Positions 34,629-43,747 are shown, counted from the first letter of the stretch. The stretch is DNA of 64,000 nt from JAAFHB01 sp037133495 (GCA_037133495.1 JBAXOA010000010.1:1-64000); one strand, 5' to 3'. The notes: generated by a model not told the origin, from the sequence alone. Program-made: numbers and translations.

Positions 34629-35426
34629 ATGGAGCAAATCATTGAAATAGGTGAATACAAGATTTTTACAAAGCTTGAAGGCGAAGGACCAGCCTTGCTG
34701 CTTCTGCACAGTTATTGGGGTAACTTATGCCTGTTTGATAAGCTGGCAGCTTCGCTTTCAATGAATAATAAGGTAATTAGAATCGATCTTCCGGGCCATG
34801 GCAAGTCAGGTAATCCACCGCCGGATTATACTTTTGATAATTTTGCTCTGATATTAAGCGAGCTCTTAATCCGATTAAATGTGTTGGAAAAAATTTCAAT
34901 TATCGGACATTCAATGGGCGGTTATGTTGCAATGGCATTTGCTGCCGCATTTCCACAAAAAACAGCAGTATTAATATTGATGCATGCTCCTTTAAAAAGT
35001 GCAGATGACCATAGTATTAAGCTGCGAAACCGTGAAAAGAATTTGTTGCTCCGAGGGAAAATAGAATTGATGCTGCAACTTACAGTCACCTCCAATTTTG
35101 CCCCTGAGAATATTCCCAAAATGAGAAAAGAAATTGCACTGCTTTTTCAAACGGCGGATCAGGTCACCCTCGAAGGGGCGCTAAGTACGATATATGCTCT
35201 CAATCACCGCAGCAGTTATTTCGAAGTTTTACAGAGTGCTCAATATCCGGTTTTGATTATTATCGGCAAATACGACAAAGTTTATCGGGCAGATGAGCAG
35301 ATCGACGATGCAAGCAAAATCCCTGATGCAAGAGTATTGGTTCTTGATCATTCAGGACATATGGGATTTATGGAGGAAGAAAATTTGGTGTTGACGAACT
35401 TAAAAGAATTTCTGCAAACACACTAA
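34629..35426 (+). CDS. Alpha/beta hydrolase
   Basis: A 265-residue alpha/beta-hydrolase-fold protein. The nucleophile elbow is GHSMGGY with S95, the oxyanion region is LLLLHSYWGNLCLFD (about 23-37), the likely acid is in YDKVY and the His is in DHSGHMGF near residue 240. The reading frame extends back to 34566, but ATG at 34629 (MEQIIEIGEYKIF) begins right at the fold, so I prefer it. Substrate unknown; small esters are the default. Confidence 0.85.
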   Translation: MEQIIEIGEYKIFTKLEGEGPALLLLHSYWGNLCLFDKLAASLSMNNKVIRIDLPGHGKSGNPPPDYTFDNFALILSELLIRLNVLEKISIIGHSMGGYVAMAFAAAFPQKTAVLILMHAPLKSADDHSIKLRNREKNLLLRGKIELMLQLTVTSNFAPENIPKMRKEIALLFQTADQVTLEGALSTIYALNHRSSYFEVLQSAQYPVLIIIGKYDKVYRADEQIDDASKIPDARVLVLDHSGHMGFMEEENLVLTNLKEFLQTH

Positions 35427-35464
35427 GTTTAATTTTTTTACTCACAAAAAAAGGTTAAAAAGAC

Positions 35465-35472
35465 TATTTTTG
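35465..35472 (+). promoter_or_regulatory. Bacteroidota -7 promoter element for sdhCAB
   Basis: TATTTTTG is an exact TAnnTTTG match, 136 bp before the start of the cytochrome b gene, implying a leader of about 129 nt. No -33 TTTG at normal spacing. Confidence 0.45.
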
Positions 35473-35607
35473 TGAAGCTGTATAGAACCATTTTAAATTA
35501 AAATTTTGACCAGCTTCATGTTGTACAGTTTAGTGACATGGACTACTTTCGCAAAACATTTTATATAAAACGCGTTTAATTCATATAATATTTAAAATCA
35601 AGTACTT

Positions 35608-36279
35608 ATGAGCAATTTCCTGAGCGCCACCCTTGGCCGGAAAGTATTTATGAGCCTCACAGGACTTTTCCTTATCTCATTTTTGTCGATTCACTTAATC
35701 CTGAATCTATTACTTATTTTTGACGATTCCGGCAATCTGTTTAATCAGGCAGCCCATTTTATGGCTACTAATCCAATTATAAAGATTGTAGAACCAATTC
35801 TGGCCCTGGGTTTTATCATTCATATTATTTGGGCTGTGTGGATTACGCTTGACAATATGAAAGCACGTCCTCAAAAATATGAATCAGGTGATCAGCTGCT
35901 TAAATGGTGGGCTCCCTCTAAAAATATGTTCATTATTGGGGGAATGATTTTCATTTTTCTGATTCTCCACCTTTTTAATTTTTGGGTTAAGATTAAAATT
36001 ACCGGAGATGAACTGTTGGGAACAAGTGAGGAAATGCATAACACTTATGCCTTGGTTTCTAATTTATTTATTCACTATCCGCTATATGATTTTATTTATG
36101 TATTGAGCGGAATTTTTGTTGGTCTGCACATGTCGCATGGATTTTGGAGTGCCTTCCAGACGATTGGATTGAATAATATCAAGTGGATGAAAAGGTTGAA
36201 ATGTCTGGCTAATCTGATTGGATTTGTTTTTGCAATCGGTTTTGCATCGATACCGATTTATTTCCTTATCAAATTCTAA
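35608..36279 (+). CDS. sdhC: Succinate dehydrogenase/fumarate reductase cytochrome b subunit
   Basis: Membrane anchor of complex II, 223 residues with five predicted spans (for example 14-36, 58-80, 107-129, 150-175, 200-222), the layout of the B-type di-heme cytochrome b. Histidines in the spans (HLILNLLL, HIIWAVW, LHLFNFW, HMSHGFW) are placed as heme ligands in this type. It transfers electrons between menaquinone and the iron-sulfur subunit. First gene of a three-gene operon (C-A-B order) with the flavoprotein 24 bp downstream. Confidence 0.93.
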   Translation: MSNFLSATLGRKVFMSLTGLFLISFLSIHLILNLLLIFDDSGNLFNQAAHFMATNPIIKIVEPILALGFIIHIIWAVWITLDNMKARPQKYESGDQLLKWWAPSKNMFIIGGMIFIFLILHLFNFWVKIKITGDELLGTSEEMHNTYALVSNLFIHYPLYDFIYVLSGIFVGLHMSHGFWSAFQTIGLNNIKWMKRLKCLANLIGFVFAIGFASIPIYFLIKF

Positions 36280-36303
36280 ATTGAAATAAAAAGATCGAAT
36301 ATT

Positions 36304-38244
36304 ATGAGCATCTTAAATTCAAAGATACCTGAAGGACCAATCTCTCTGAAATGGTCAACCCATAAAGAGAAAATTAAAGTTGTCAGTCCTGCCAACAAAC
36401 GGAAACTTGAAATTATCGTGATAGGTACCGGACTTGCCGGAGCTTCAGCAGCAGCTTCTCTTTCCGAGTTAGGTTATAACGTAAAAGCATTTTGTTATCA
36501 GGATAGTCCCCGTCGCGCCCATTCAATTGCTGCCCAGGGGGGTATTAATGCTGCCAAGAACTACCAGAATGACAACGATTCTGTTTACAGGTTATTCTAC
36601 GATACTATAAAAGGTGGTGATTACCGCTCGCGTGAGGCAAATGTGCATCGCCTGGCGGAGGTCTCCCCAAATATTATTGATCAGTGCGTCGCGCAAGGTG
36701 TCCCATTTGCAAGGGAATATGGAGGTCTCCTTTCTAACCGCTCTTTTGGCGGGGTGTTGGTAAGCCGCACTTTTTATGCACGCGGACAGACCGGTCAGCA
36801 GCTTTTGCTTGGAGCTTATTCTGCACTTAATCGTCAGATTGCTGAAGGTGGTGTAAAAATGTACACCCGTCACGAAATGGTTGACCTTGTTACAATAGAT
36901 GGTAAAGCACGTGGAATTATTGCCCGTGATATGGTTACTGGAGACATCAAGCGATTTGGAGCACATGCTGTAGTGATTGCTTCTGGCGGATACAGCAATG
37001 TCTTCTTTCTTTCAACCAATGCCATGGGGTGCAATTGCTCTGCTTCATGGGTTTGTTATAAGAAAGGCGCTTTTTTTGCCAATCCTTGTTTTGTTCAGAT
37101 TCACCCAACCTGTATTCCGGTTCATGGCTCACAGCAATCAAAATTGACGCTGATGTCTGAGTCATTGAGGAACGATGGCAGAGTCTGGACTCCTAAAACC
37201 AAGGAAGATGCTGAAAAATTGCGCAAAGGAATTGTCGGACCCAACGACATTGCCGATGAAGATCGGGACTTTTATCTGGAAAGACGTTATCCGTCATACG
37301 GAAATCTTGTTCCCAGAGACGTAGCTTCCCGGGCAGCCAAAGAGCGCTGCGATGCCGGTTTCGGAGTAAATTCTGAAGGTAAAGCAGTTTATCTTGATTT
37401 TAAATATTCCATCGAGCGGCTGGGTCGCGGTACTATTGAAAAAAGATATGGCAATCTTTTCCAGATGTACGAGAAGATTACCGATACCGATCCCTACAAC
37501 GAACCGATGCAGATCTACCCTGCAATCCATTATACAATGGGTGGAACCTGGGTAGATTATAATTTAATGACATCTCTGCCAGGTCTTTATGCTATTGGCG
37601 AGGCTAACTTCTCCGATCATGGGGCAAACCGTTTAGGTGCTTCAGCCCTCATGCAGGGATTGGCGGATGGTTATTTTGTATTGCCTTATACGATCGGTGA
37701 TTATCTTGCCGGTGAGATTATGATTCCCAAAATTGATACCAACCGTCCGGAATTTGCTGAAGCCGAAAAATCAGTAATTGCCAGGCTTGAGAATCTGTTC
37801 AATATTAAAGGCAAAACACCCGTTGATCATTTTCACAAAAAATTGGGGCAGATCATGTGGGATAATGTTGGAATGGCACGAAATGCTGAAGGATTGACTA
37901 AAGCGATAGAAGCTATTCAGGAGTTACGTACTGAATTCTATAAAGATCTGCTTGTTCCGGGAGAGATGAAAAATGTGAATCCTGAACTCGAAAAGGCGGG
38001 AAGAGTAGCTGATTTCATTGAACTTGGTGAACTATTGGCACGTGATGCACTCAACCGGAATGAATCATGTGGCGGACACTTCCGTGAGGAATCCTCTACT
38101 GAAGAAGGGGAAGCCAAACGCGATGATGCCAACTTTGCATACGTTGCCGCGTGGGAATTTAAAGGTGTTGATGCTGTTCCTGTTCTTCATAAGGAAGACC
38201 TGGTTTTCGAAACCATTGCATTAACCCAGAGAAGTTATAAATAA
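36304..38244 (+). CDS. sdhA: Succinate dehydrogenase/fumarate reductase flavoprotein subunit
   Basis: Catalytic FAD subunit of complex II, 646 residues. The FAD motif GTGLAGASAAASLSELG (41-57) is followed by H73 in HSIAAQGG, the covalent FAD histidine of the family. Active-site blocks include VQIHPTCIPVHG (about 262-273), the substrate-binding GGTWVDYNLM and ALGEANFSDHGANRLGAS-type stretch (IGEANFSDHGANRLGAS), and R near RNESCGGHFREES at the C-terminus. It catalyses fumarate reduction or succinate oxidation. The direction of physiological use depends on the lifestyle, which the sequence does not show. Confidence 0.97.
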   Translation: MSILNSKIPEGPISLKWSTHKEKIKVVSPANKRKLEIIVIGTGLAGASAAASLSELGYNVKAFCYQDSPRRAHSIAAQGGINAAKNYQNDNDSVYRLFYDTIKGGDYRSREANVHRLAEVSPNIIDQCVAQGVPFAREYGGLLSNRSFGGVLVSRTFYARGQTGQQLLLGAYSALNRQIAEGGVKMYTRHEMVDLVTIDGKARGIIARDMVTGDIKRFGAHAVVIASGGYSNVFFLSTNAMGCNCSASWVCYKKGAFFANPCFVQIHPTCIPVHGSQQSKLTLMSESLRNDGRVWTPKTKEDAEKLRKGIVGPNDIADEDRDFYLERRYPSYGNLVPRDVASRAAKERCDAGFGVNSEGKAVYLDFKYSIERLGRGTIEKRYGNLFQMYEKITDTDPYNEPMQIYPAIHYTMGGTWVDYNLMTSLPGLYAIGEANFSDHGANRLGASALMQGLADGYFVLPYTIGDYLAGEIMIPKIDTNRPEFAEAEKSVIARLENLFNIKGKTPVDHFHKKLGQIMWDNVGMARNAEGLTKAIEAIQELRTEFYKDLLVPGEMKNVNPELEKAGRVADFIELGELLARDALNRNESCGGHFREESSTEEGEAKRDDANFAYVAAWEFKGVDAVPVLHKEDLVFETIALTQRSYK

Positions 38245-38285
38245 AAATCTCCAGCTGAGTAGCTCATATCTTAATACTTATAAAA

Positions 38286-39047
38286 ATGGCGGATAAAATT
38301 CTCAATAAAATATATGTGAAGGTCTGGAGGCAAAACAGTCCAAAGGCCAAGGGTGGGTTTGAAACCTATACCGTTAATAATATTTCTCAAGGTTCTTCTT
38401 TTCTCGAAATGATCGACATCCTCAATGATGAGTTGATTCTGGGAGGAAAAGATCCGATTGCATTTGATCACGATTGTCGTGAAGGAATTTGCGGAATGTG
38501 TTCCCTTTATATCAACGGACATGCCCATGGCCCTGACACACAGGTGACTACGTGTCAGTTGCATATGCGGAAGTTTAATGAGGGTCAAACCATTACGGTT
38601 GAGCCCTGGCGTGTTGGCGCTTTCCCGGTGATTAAAGATGTGATGGTCGATCGTACTGCTTTTGAAAAAATTCAGCAGGCCGGTGGATTTGTTTCTGTAA
38701 ATACCGGCGGTGTACCTGATGGCAATACACTGCCCATATCGCAGGATGATGCTGAAGAAGCAATGGATGCCGCTGCTTGTATAGGCTGTGGAGCCTGTGC
38801 CGCCACTTGTAAAAACTCATCGGCGATGTTGTTTTTAGCTGCTAAAGTGTCGCAGTTTGCAAAGTTGCCGCAAGGTCAGGTCGAGGCAAAACGACGTGCA
38901 AAAGCGATGTATGCCAAAATGGATGAACTTGGATTTGGAGGCTGTACCAATACCGGGGCTTGCGAACTTGCTTGTCCGAAGAGCATTTCCATCGCTCACA
39001 TTGCACGGCTAAATCGCGAATACCTTAAAGCAAAACTATCTGATTAA
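38286..39047 (+). CDS. sdhB: Succinate dehydrogenase/fumarate reductase iron-sulfur subunit
   Basis: Iron-sulfur subunit of complex II, 253 residues. The [2Fe-2S] ligands are C64, C69, C72 (CREGICGMCSLY) and C90 (VTTCQL). The C-terminal ferredoxin-like domain has CIGCGACAATCKN (about 161-173) and CTNTGACELACPKS for the [4Fe-4S] and [3Fe-4S] clusters. It carries electrons from the flavoprotein to the quinone site. It ends the operon, 23 bp before a strong terminator. Confidence 0.97.
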   Translation: MADKILNKIYVKVWRQNSPKAKGGFETYTVNNISQGSSFLEMIDILNDELILGGKDPIAFDHDCREGICGMCSLYINGHAHGPDTQVTTCQLHMRKFNEGQTITVEPWRVGAFPVIKDVMVDRTAFEKIQQAGGFVSVNTGGVPDGNTLPISQDDAEEAMDAAACIGCGACAATCKNSSAMLFLAAKVSQFAKLPQGQVEAKRRAKAMYAKMDELGFGGCTNTGACELACPKSISIAHIARLNREYLKAKLSD

Positions 39048-39069
39048 TATAATATTAGCATTGTAGCTT

Positions 39070-39099
39070 AATAAACGCGGTCCTTGGGCCGCGTTTATT
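39070..39099 (+). terminator. Intrinsic terminator after sdhCAB
   Basis: AATAAACGCGG / CCGCGTTTATT forms a perfect 11-bp stem with an 8-base loop; the T-rich 3' arm serves as the tract. Confidence 0.85.
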
Positions 39100-39100
39100 G

Positions 39101-39124
39101 TTATCAACCTTAGATGGTTGATAA
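39101..39124. repeat. Second inverted repeat behind the sdh terminator
   Basis: TTATCAACC / GGTTGATAA is a perfect 9-bp inverted repeat with a 6-base loop, immediately after the terminator. It could be a back-up hairpin or an operator for the next gene at 39216. Confidence 0.5.
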
Positions 39125-39215
39125 CTCGTTTTATTTAATGCTTGCGAAGAACTTATAAAAACAAGTTTATACATAAATTCGCAACATTACCATTAATGAT
39201 ATAAAACCACATATA

Positions 39216-39938
39216 ATGCCATACAGACGATTACCAAATACTGATCAGGCAAGATTAAGGGCTCTTCATACGGCTATCATCATGGGGCAGAAAAAGGATA
39301 GTGAAGAGCTTGCCTTCTCTGTGAAATCACTGAATCGGTTAAGGGCTTTTTACACCAATTTCGAAACTACGATTATCCATCATAAATTAGCACGAACTCA
39401 GCAGGAAAAAAGCAGCAATGCTTACCTCGAAACAGTAAAAAAAGCCAGACTTTACCTTTCTCATTTTATCCAGGTTTTGAATTTTGCCATTCAAAGAGGT
39501 GATATGAAGTCTGCCGTAAGGGAGTTTTATGGGTTTTCGGATAAAAAATCACCCTCCTTGATTTTAGATTCAGAAGTGCTGGAATGGGGTAAGAAAATTA
39601 TTGAAGGCGAACACAAACGGATAAATCACGGGGGAAATCCACTTTATAATCCCTCAATTGCTGTTGTAAAAGTAAAATTCGACCAGTTTATTGATGCCTA
39701 TCATTTTCAAAAGACTTTGCAGAACAATTCCGCCAGGTGGACGGGCAAGGTTGCTGAGCTTAGGAAAGAGGCTGATGAGATTATTCTGGATATCTGGAAT
39801 GAGGTCGAAGAGCAATTCTCCGGTTTGCCGGATGACCTTAAGCGCGAAAAGACGGCAGAATACGGATTAATTTATGTTTACCGTCCGATGGAACGCATTA
39901 AAACTGAATCACATTCATTGACAGTAGCTGGCATATAA
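39216..39938 (+). CDS. Conserved hypothetical helical protein
   Basis: A 240-residue protein starting MPYRRLPNTDQARLRALHTA. It is predicted to be largely alpha-helical with charged residues, and has no signal peptide, membrane span or cysteine. Features include the helix LETVKKARLYLSHFIQVLNFAIQRGDM (about 70-96, cut into parts) and IIEGEHKRINHGGNPLYNPSIAVVKVKFDQFID. I recognise the opening as one seen in unnamed Bacteroidota proteins but can give no function. It follows the sdh operon after two hairpins and is convergent with the cysteate-synthase-like gene. Confidence 0.7.
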   Translation: MPYRRLPNTDQARLRALHTAIIMGQKKDSEELAFSVKSLNRLRAFYTNFETTIIHHKLARTQQEKSSNAYLETVKKARLYLSHFIQVLNFAIQRGDMKSAVREFYGFSDKKSPSLILDSEVLEWGKKIIEGEHKRINHGGNPLYNPSIAVVKVKFDQFIDAYHFQKTLQNNSARWTGKVAELRKEADEIILDIWNEVEEQFSGLPDDLKREKTAEYGLIYVYRPMERIKTESHSLTVAGI

Positions 39939-39984
39939 CGGGATTAATTATCCGTACTTTCTGTTGTCTTGAATTTTTTTCAGA

Positions 39985-41277
39985 TTAAGAGAACAGCATT
40001 TTTACTTTCTCAGTAACCAGCTTTGGATCGGGGTTTAGGGGAAAAACCAGCAATGGTTTTAGGTAGGTTATTTTATGTTCGCATTTAAATTTTTCAATGC
40101 CACCTCCGGTGATGTTAAGCATAACGGTTTTGTCAGGATCTAATTTACCGTCATGTACAGCTTGTATTAAGGATGCAACAGCTACAGAAGCTGCAGGCTC
40201 CAGATCATTTCCTTCCGTTTTGGCAAATAAGGCAGCTGCGCTTGCTGCTTCCTGATTCGTAACCGCGAATACTTCACCTCCGGCGTCTTTCATTGCATCA
40301 TATATTCCGCCTTTGATGCTATAGGGTGGTTTCCTGTTCGACAGTACTTTTGCTGCAATCTCTTCGACTTGCTTTCGAGCCACTTCGTCATCGAAGGGAA
40401 GAATTTCTCTTGAATCAGCATCCCAGGCCTCCTTGATCGGAATAAAAGGAGCATTTTGCGACAGCATCAGTTTCATTTTCTTTTCGCCATACCGGCCATC
40501 CTCCAAAAACCTCAGGTTAGCTTCCCAGGCAGCTATGGCTCCGGTACCACTTCCAATGGCTTGAAAATAGAAATCAGGTATCCGACCTATTGTTGTTACA
40601 GCCGATAAAACAGTCGTTCCCATTCCATCGCGGCGGGCAACATTTTTAGCGCCTCCTTCAGGATAAAATCCCTCGATTGTGCACACAAGATTTGATAAAT
40701 GAATGGCATCAAAATAATCGCCTCCGGATTCAGTGGCGATCAATTTTACACATGGATCAAGTTCCTGAGCGAACCACAAAGCGTTGAGATTATCCTCCGG
40801 CACACATATCACTACTGGAATTTTATTCTCGGAGCAGACTTTAGCAAAGGCGCGGGCAGTATTTCCAGCCGATGCAACGACCATTACCCCATTGGTATTA
40901 CTGTTTCTCCTTGCGCATACTGAGTATGCTTCACACTCTTTGAATGTTCCGGTTTCCATCAATGCACCCTTCTCGGGCCAGTAACCATTGAAGGTTATAT
41001 AAAGATTTTCTAATCCAAGTTCATTTGCCAATCCAACACTTTTATAGGTCACCGGCGCTCCCGATCCCTTGAGTGTCCTGTTCACAGGCAGCCAGGAGGA
41101 AAATTGATATAAACCAGGTAAAGTTTTATCCGGATTTAATTGCTTTTTATCATAAACTGAACGGATGAGGCTCCCATCGTCATTATTAGGGCAGTTCAAC
41201 TCCCAGTTTTTATCCTCGAACGTTTTTCCGCAGCAAAGTGATTGTAAGTGATATTTAGTTTGGGTAAATTCAGACAT
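39985..41277 (-). CDS. Cysteate synthase-like PLP enzyme (threonine-synthase fold)
   Basis: A 430-residue fold-type II PLP enzyme. It is in the threonine synthase family, but its N-terminal part (CCGKTFEDKNWELNCP, residues 15-30; GLYQFSSWLPV, about 55-65) and the active-site K113 in TGTFKECEA rather than SFKDRG fit cysteate synthase. That enzyme makes L-cysteate from O-phosphoserine and sulfite. The PLP-phosphate loop is likely GSGTGA (about 239-244). In archaea cysteate leads to coenzyme M; in Bacteroidota it feeds capnine-type sulfonolipids. The gene has a near-perfect promoter with both -33 and -7 elements. Threonine synthase is the alternative call, though the active-site lysine context argues against it. 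Confidence 0.75.
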   Translation of the reverse strand: MSEFTQTKYHLQSLCCGKTFEDKNWELNCPNNDDGSLIRSVYDKKQLNPDKTLPGLYQFSSWLPVNRTLKGSGAPVTYKSVGLANELGLENLYITFNGYWPEKGALMETGTFKECEAYSVCARRNSNTNGVMVVASAGNTARAFAKVCSENKIPVVICVPEDNLNALWFAQELDPCVKLIATESGGDYFDAIHLSNLVCTIEGFYPEGGAKNVARRDGMGTTVLSAVTTIGRIPDFYFQAIGSGTGAIAAWEANLRFLEDGRYGEKKMKLMLSQNAPFIPIKEAWDADSREILPFDDEVARKQVEEIAAKVLSNRKPPYSIKGGIYDAMKDAGGEVFAVTNQEAASAAALFAKTEGNDLEPAASVAVASLIQAVHDGKLDPDKTVMLNITGGGIEKFKCEHKITYLKPLLVFPLNPDPKLVTEKVKMLFS

Positions 41278-41296
41278 GAAAATATTTTTAAACGTT

Positions 41297-41327
41297 CAAA
41301 AGTAGCTTTTTTGAAAAGGAATGCAAA
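41297..41327 (-). promoter_or_regulatory. Full Bacteroidota promoter of the cysteate-synthase-like gene
   Basis: On the minus strand TTTG (41324-41327), a 19-bp spacer and TACTTTTG (41297-41304) give the complete consensus TTTG-N19-TAnnTTTG, 20 bp upstream of the ATG. It is the only promoter in the window with both boxes. Confidence 0.8.
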
Positions 41328-41446
41328 ATATCACCTTGCTTTGGCGCTTTTTATTCCCGCATCCCTTCCAACTACAGGTCGGAATGGTTGATGTAGTTGA
41401 CCGGCTACCCTCTATTATAAGGTTACGTGGTCGAAAAGGTTACAAG

Positions 41447-42112
41447 TCAATTATTGATGTTTTCATCAATAGACTTGTTGAGATAGCGGTTAAGCGGATG
41501 GAGAATTTTGAAACATGCAATAGCCTTGGCAATAAAATCAGGAGCCAGCAACTCCTCTTCAGTCACCTTGTGTCCAACGGCATAGCTGCGGTTTTTTATC
41601 AGGTCGAGGTATTCCCAATCTTTTGGATAACCTTTGGGAGCCGTTTTCAGTTTATCAGAATAATCCAGAGTAAAAGTCAGCTTAAATTCCTCGTTACCAA
41701 TTATTTCAAGGTAGTCCTGCGGATGATAATAAATTTCCTGCCGTATAGCATAAAGATGTTCAGGGGGTGGCATGTAAATTCCGCCTGACAGGAAGCATTC
41801 CCCGGGTTGAACGTGAAGATAGTAGCCTGAAAAGCCGGATTTTTTCCCGCCACGAGCCATAAAGCATCCGTAATTTGATTTAAATGGACGCTTGTCGTTC
41901 GAGAAACGGACGTCGCGAAATAGACGGAATACGCAGTCCTTAGGATTTAGCAGCGGTATTTCATTATCGAACTGCCTGATTTCATGGATTAACAGGTCTG
42001 TAATCGCCAGGAATTTTTTACGCGTCAGATCATACCTCTCCCGGTTAAGGTCAAACCATTCGCGCGTATTTTTGGCTTCAATATCTTTTAAAAAATCGAG
42101 TATCTCCTTCAT
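41447..42112 (-). CDS. DUF2461 family protein
   Basis: A 221-residue protein of the DUF2461 (TIGR02453) family, soluble with no signal peptide. Family blocks are FLKDIEAKNTREWFDLNRERYD (about 7-28), FRLFRDVRFSNDKRPFKSNYG (about 62-82) and SGYYLHVQPGECFLSGGIYMPPPE. Its biochemical role is unknown. A long plus-strand frame over it (41321-41788) is its shadow. Confidence 0.9.
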   Translation of the reverse strand: MKEILDFLKDIEAKNTREWFDLNRERYDLTRKKFLAITDLLIHEIRQFDNEIPLLNPKDCVFRLFRDVRFSNDKRPFKSNYGCFMARGGKKSGFSGYYLHVQPGECFLSGGIYMPPPEHLYAIRQEIYYHPQDYLEIIGNEEFKLTFTLDYSDKLKTAPKGYPKDWEYLDLIKNRSYAVGHKVTEEELLAPDFIAKAIACFKILHPLNRYLNKSIDENINN

Positions 42113-42160
42113 ATTTCAAAATTACCTGAAAATAGATTAACAAACCAACGAATCGTTCTG

Positions 42161-42168
42161 TATTTTTG
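42161..42168 (+). promoter_or_regulatory. Bacteroidota -7 promoter element for ispD
   Basis: TATTTTTG matches TAnnTTTG exactly, 21 bp before the ATG of ispD, which implies a short leader of roughly 15 nt. Confidence 0.5.
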
Positions 42169-42189
42169 TAAAAAATCAAAGAATTTTTC

Positions 42190-42873
42190 ATGAAGAATTG
42201 TTGCATTATAGTAGCCGGAGGTAATGGATCAAGGATGGAATCCGGTATTCCAAAACAATTTCTTCTGATAGGAGGAATGCCGGTTTTAATGCATACCATC
42301 CGGAATTTTTATGATTATGACCCTTCGCTCCTTCTTATTCTTGTACTTCCCGCTAATGAAATCAGTAGCTGGAACGACTTATGCCGGAAACACAATTTTG
42401 AAATTCCTCATCAGGTTACCGCAGGAGGAGAAACCCGTTTTCAATCTGTAAAGAATGGACTCTCGCTTGCTTCCGGCAGTGAACTCACCGCGGTTCATGA
42501 TGGTGTTCGTCCGTTTGTTAGTCATGAAACTTTGGCACGGTGTTTCGATGGAGCATTAGTTCAAGGTACTTCAATTCCTGTTCTACCGTCAAATGAATCC
42601 GTGCGACAGGGTAAGATGGACGATTCAGTTCCGGTTGACCGGTCTCAATATTTTATGGTACAAACGCCTCAGGTTTTTAAAACTTCAATTCTTCAGGAAG
42701 CTTATCATCAGGCGTGGATTTCTGAATTTACCGATGATGCTTCTGTTGTAGAACATTCAGGAACAGCAGTTCAGATGGTTATGGGGAATCGCGAAAATAT
42801 CAAGATCACCTTTCCTGAAGACCTTCTGATTGCGGAACTCTTCCTGAAAAGCAGATATTTTCCAGTACTTTAA
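42190..42873 (+). CDS. ispD: 2-C-methyl-D-erythritol 4-phosphate cytidylyltransferase (IspD)
   Basis: Enzyme of the non-mevalonate isoprenoid pathway, joining CTP and MEP. The 227 residues match IspD. The N-terminal nucleotide-binding loop is GGNGSRMESGIPKQFL (11-26), and VHDGVRPFVSHETL (about 97-110) and TDDASVVEHSG (about 182-192) are the other signatures. Unlike some homologues it is not fused to IspF. It is convergent with the cyclophilin gene. Confidence 0.95.
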   Translation: MKNCCIIVAGGNGSRMESGIPKQFLLIGGMPVLMHTIRNFYDYDPSLLLILVLPANEISSWNDLCRKHNFEIPHQVTAGGETRFQSVKNGLSLASGSELTAVHDGVRPFVSHETLARCFDGALVQGTSIPVLPSNESVRQGKMDDSVPVDRSQYFMVQTPQVFKTSILQEAYHQAWISEFTDDASVVEHSGTAVQMVMGNRENIKITFPEDLLIAELFLKSRYFPVL

Positions 42874-42902
42874 GGGGCTTCCTGAATTTCCAGTTTTTCA
42901 AA

Positions 42903-43736
42903 TTACTCTTTAAGCACCTTAATCTCCATCTTAATATCCTTTTGAGGACGGTTATTTGGTCCTGTTGGCTGAGCAGCGATTAAATCAATGACCGATAATC
43001 CCTCAATCACTTCACCAAAAACTGTATAATTCCCATCCAGGTGAGGGGTTCCTCCAGCCGTTGTATAAACCTGTTTTTGCTCATCTGTTAGCTTGAAAGG
43101 TTTTTGACTGGCCTTCGCCATCGCTTCAGTCTGCAGCCGATCGATCAATAATGCGAATGCAACCTGATTACCTGCTTGCTGGTAAAATTTCAGAGAGTCC
43201 TCATTTGCCATCGTAAGCTGACGCATATAGCTTTGTGCCAGCTTTTCATTTCCTTTAGCTTCAAGAGCAGGAAGATCGTTTGCCGGAAATACTACTCCCT
43301 GAACGAGGTAGAACTGTGAACCGGAAGATTTTTTCTCCGGATTGGTCTGATCGCCCTGTCTTGCAGCCGCTAGCGCTCCTTTTTTGTGAAGTAGCTTTGT
43401 ATTTATTTCATTATCAATTTCATACCCCGGTCCTCCATTGCCAAGTTCCTGATCTGGTTTGGCGTTTCTGGTGTCCGGATCTCCACCCTGGATCATAAAT
43501 TCATTGATAACTCTGTGAAATAGAAGTCCGTCATAAAAGCCTTCTTTTGCTAATTTCAGAAAATTATCCCTGTGTTTAGGGGTCTCATTGTAGAGCGCTA
43601 CTTTCATATCGCCGAATTCTGTTTTTATCAGTAAAATTGGGCGGTGATCTTTATTATCCTGAGCATTTCCGCAAGCGACACACAGAATGGTAGCCAGTAT
43701 AAAAGTGCTTTTCAATACATTATTCATAGCTGTCAT
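42903..43736 (-). CDS. Cyclophilin-type peptidyl-prolyl isomerase lipoprotein with insert
   Basis: An exported prolyl isomerase, 277 residues, with a lipoprotein signal (LATILCVAC). The cyclophilin core is FGDMKVALYNETPKH, NFLKLAKEGFYDGLLFHRVI, FMIQGGDP and GSQFYLVQG, and resumes in LDGNYTVFGEVIEGLSVID. Between SQFYLVQG and HLDGNYTVFG there is an insert of about 70 residues not found in minimal cyclophilins. The start could be 43736 or the Met three codons later (43727). The -7 element TATCTTTG (43748-43755) makes the first start leave almost no leader, so 43727 is equally likely. Confidence 0.9.
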   Translation of the reverse strand: MTAMNNVLKSTFILATILCVACGNAQDNKDHRPILLIKTEFGDMKVALYNETPKHRDNFLKLAKEGFYDGLLFHRVINEFMIQGGDPDTRNAKPDQELGNGGPGYEIDNEINTKLLHKKGALAAARQGDQTNPEKKSSGSQFYLVQGVVFPANDLPALEAKGNEKLAQSYMRQLTMANEDSLKFYQQAGNQVAFALLIDRLQTEAMAKASQKPFKLTDEQKQVYTTAGGTPHLDGNYTVFGEVIEGLSVIDLIAAQPTGPNNRPQKDIKMEIKVLKE

Positions 43737-43747
43737 TTCTTTTCTGT

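Noticed and set aside
41321..41788. 155-codon plus-strand ORF
   Set aside because: It lies antisense to the DUF2461 gene for most of its length, and the opposite frame carries a clear family protein; the plus-strand product has no recognisable feature.
42117..42124. TAATTTTG on the minus strand, 5 bp upstream of the DUF2461 start
   Set aside because: It matches the -7 consensus, but transcription would begin at or inside the start codon. This could be a leaderless transcript, but a chance match in AT-rich sequence is likelier.
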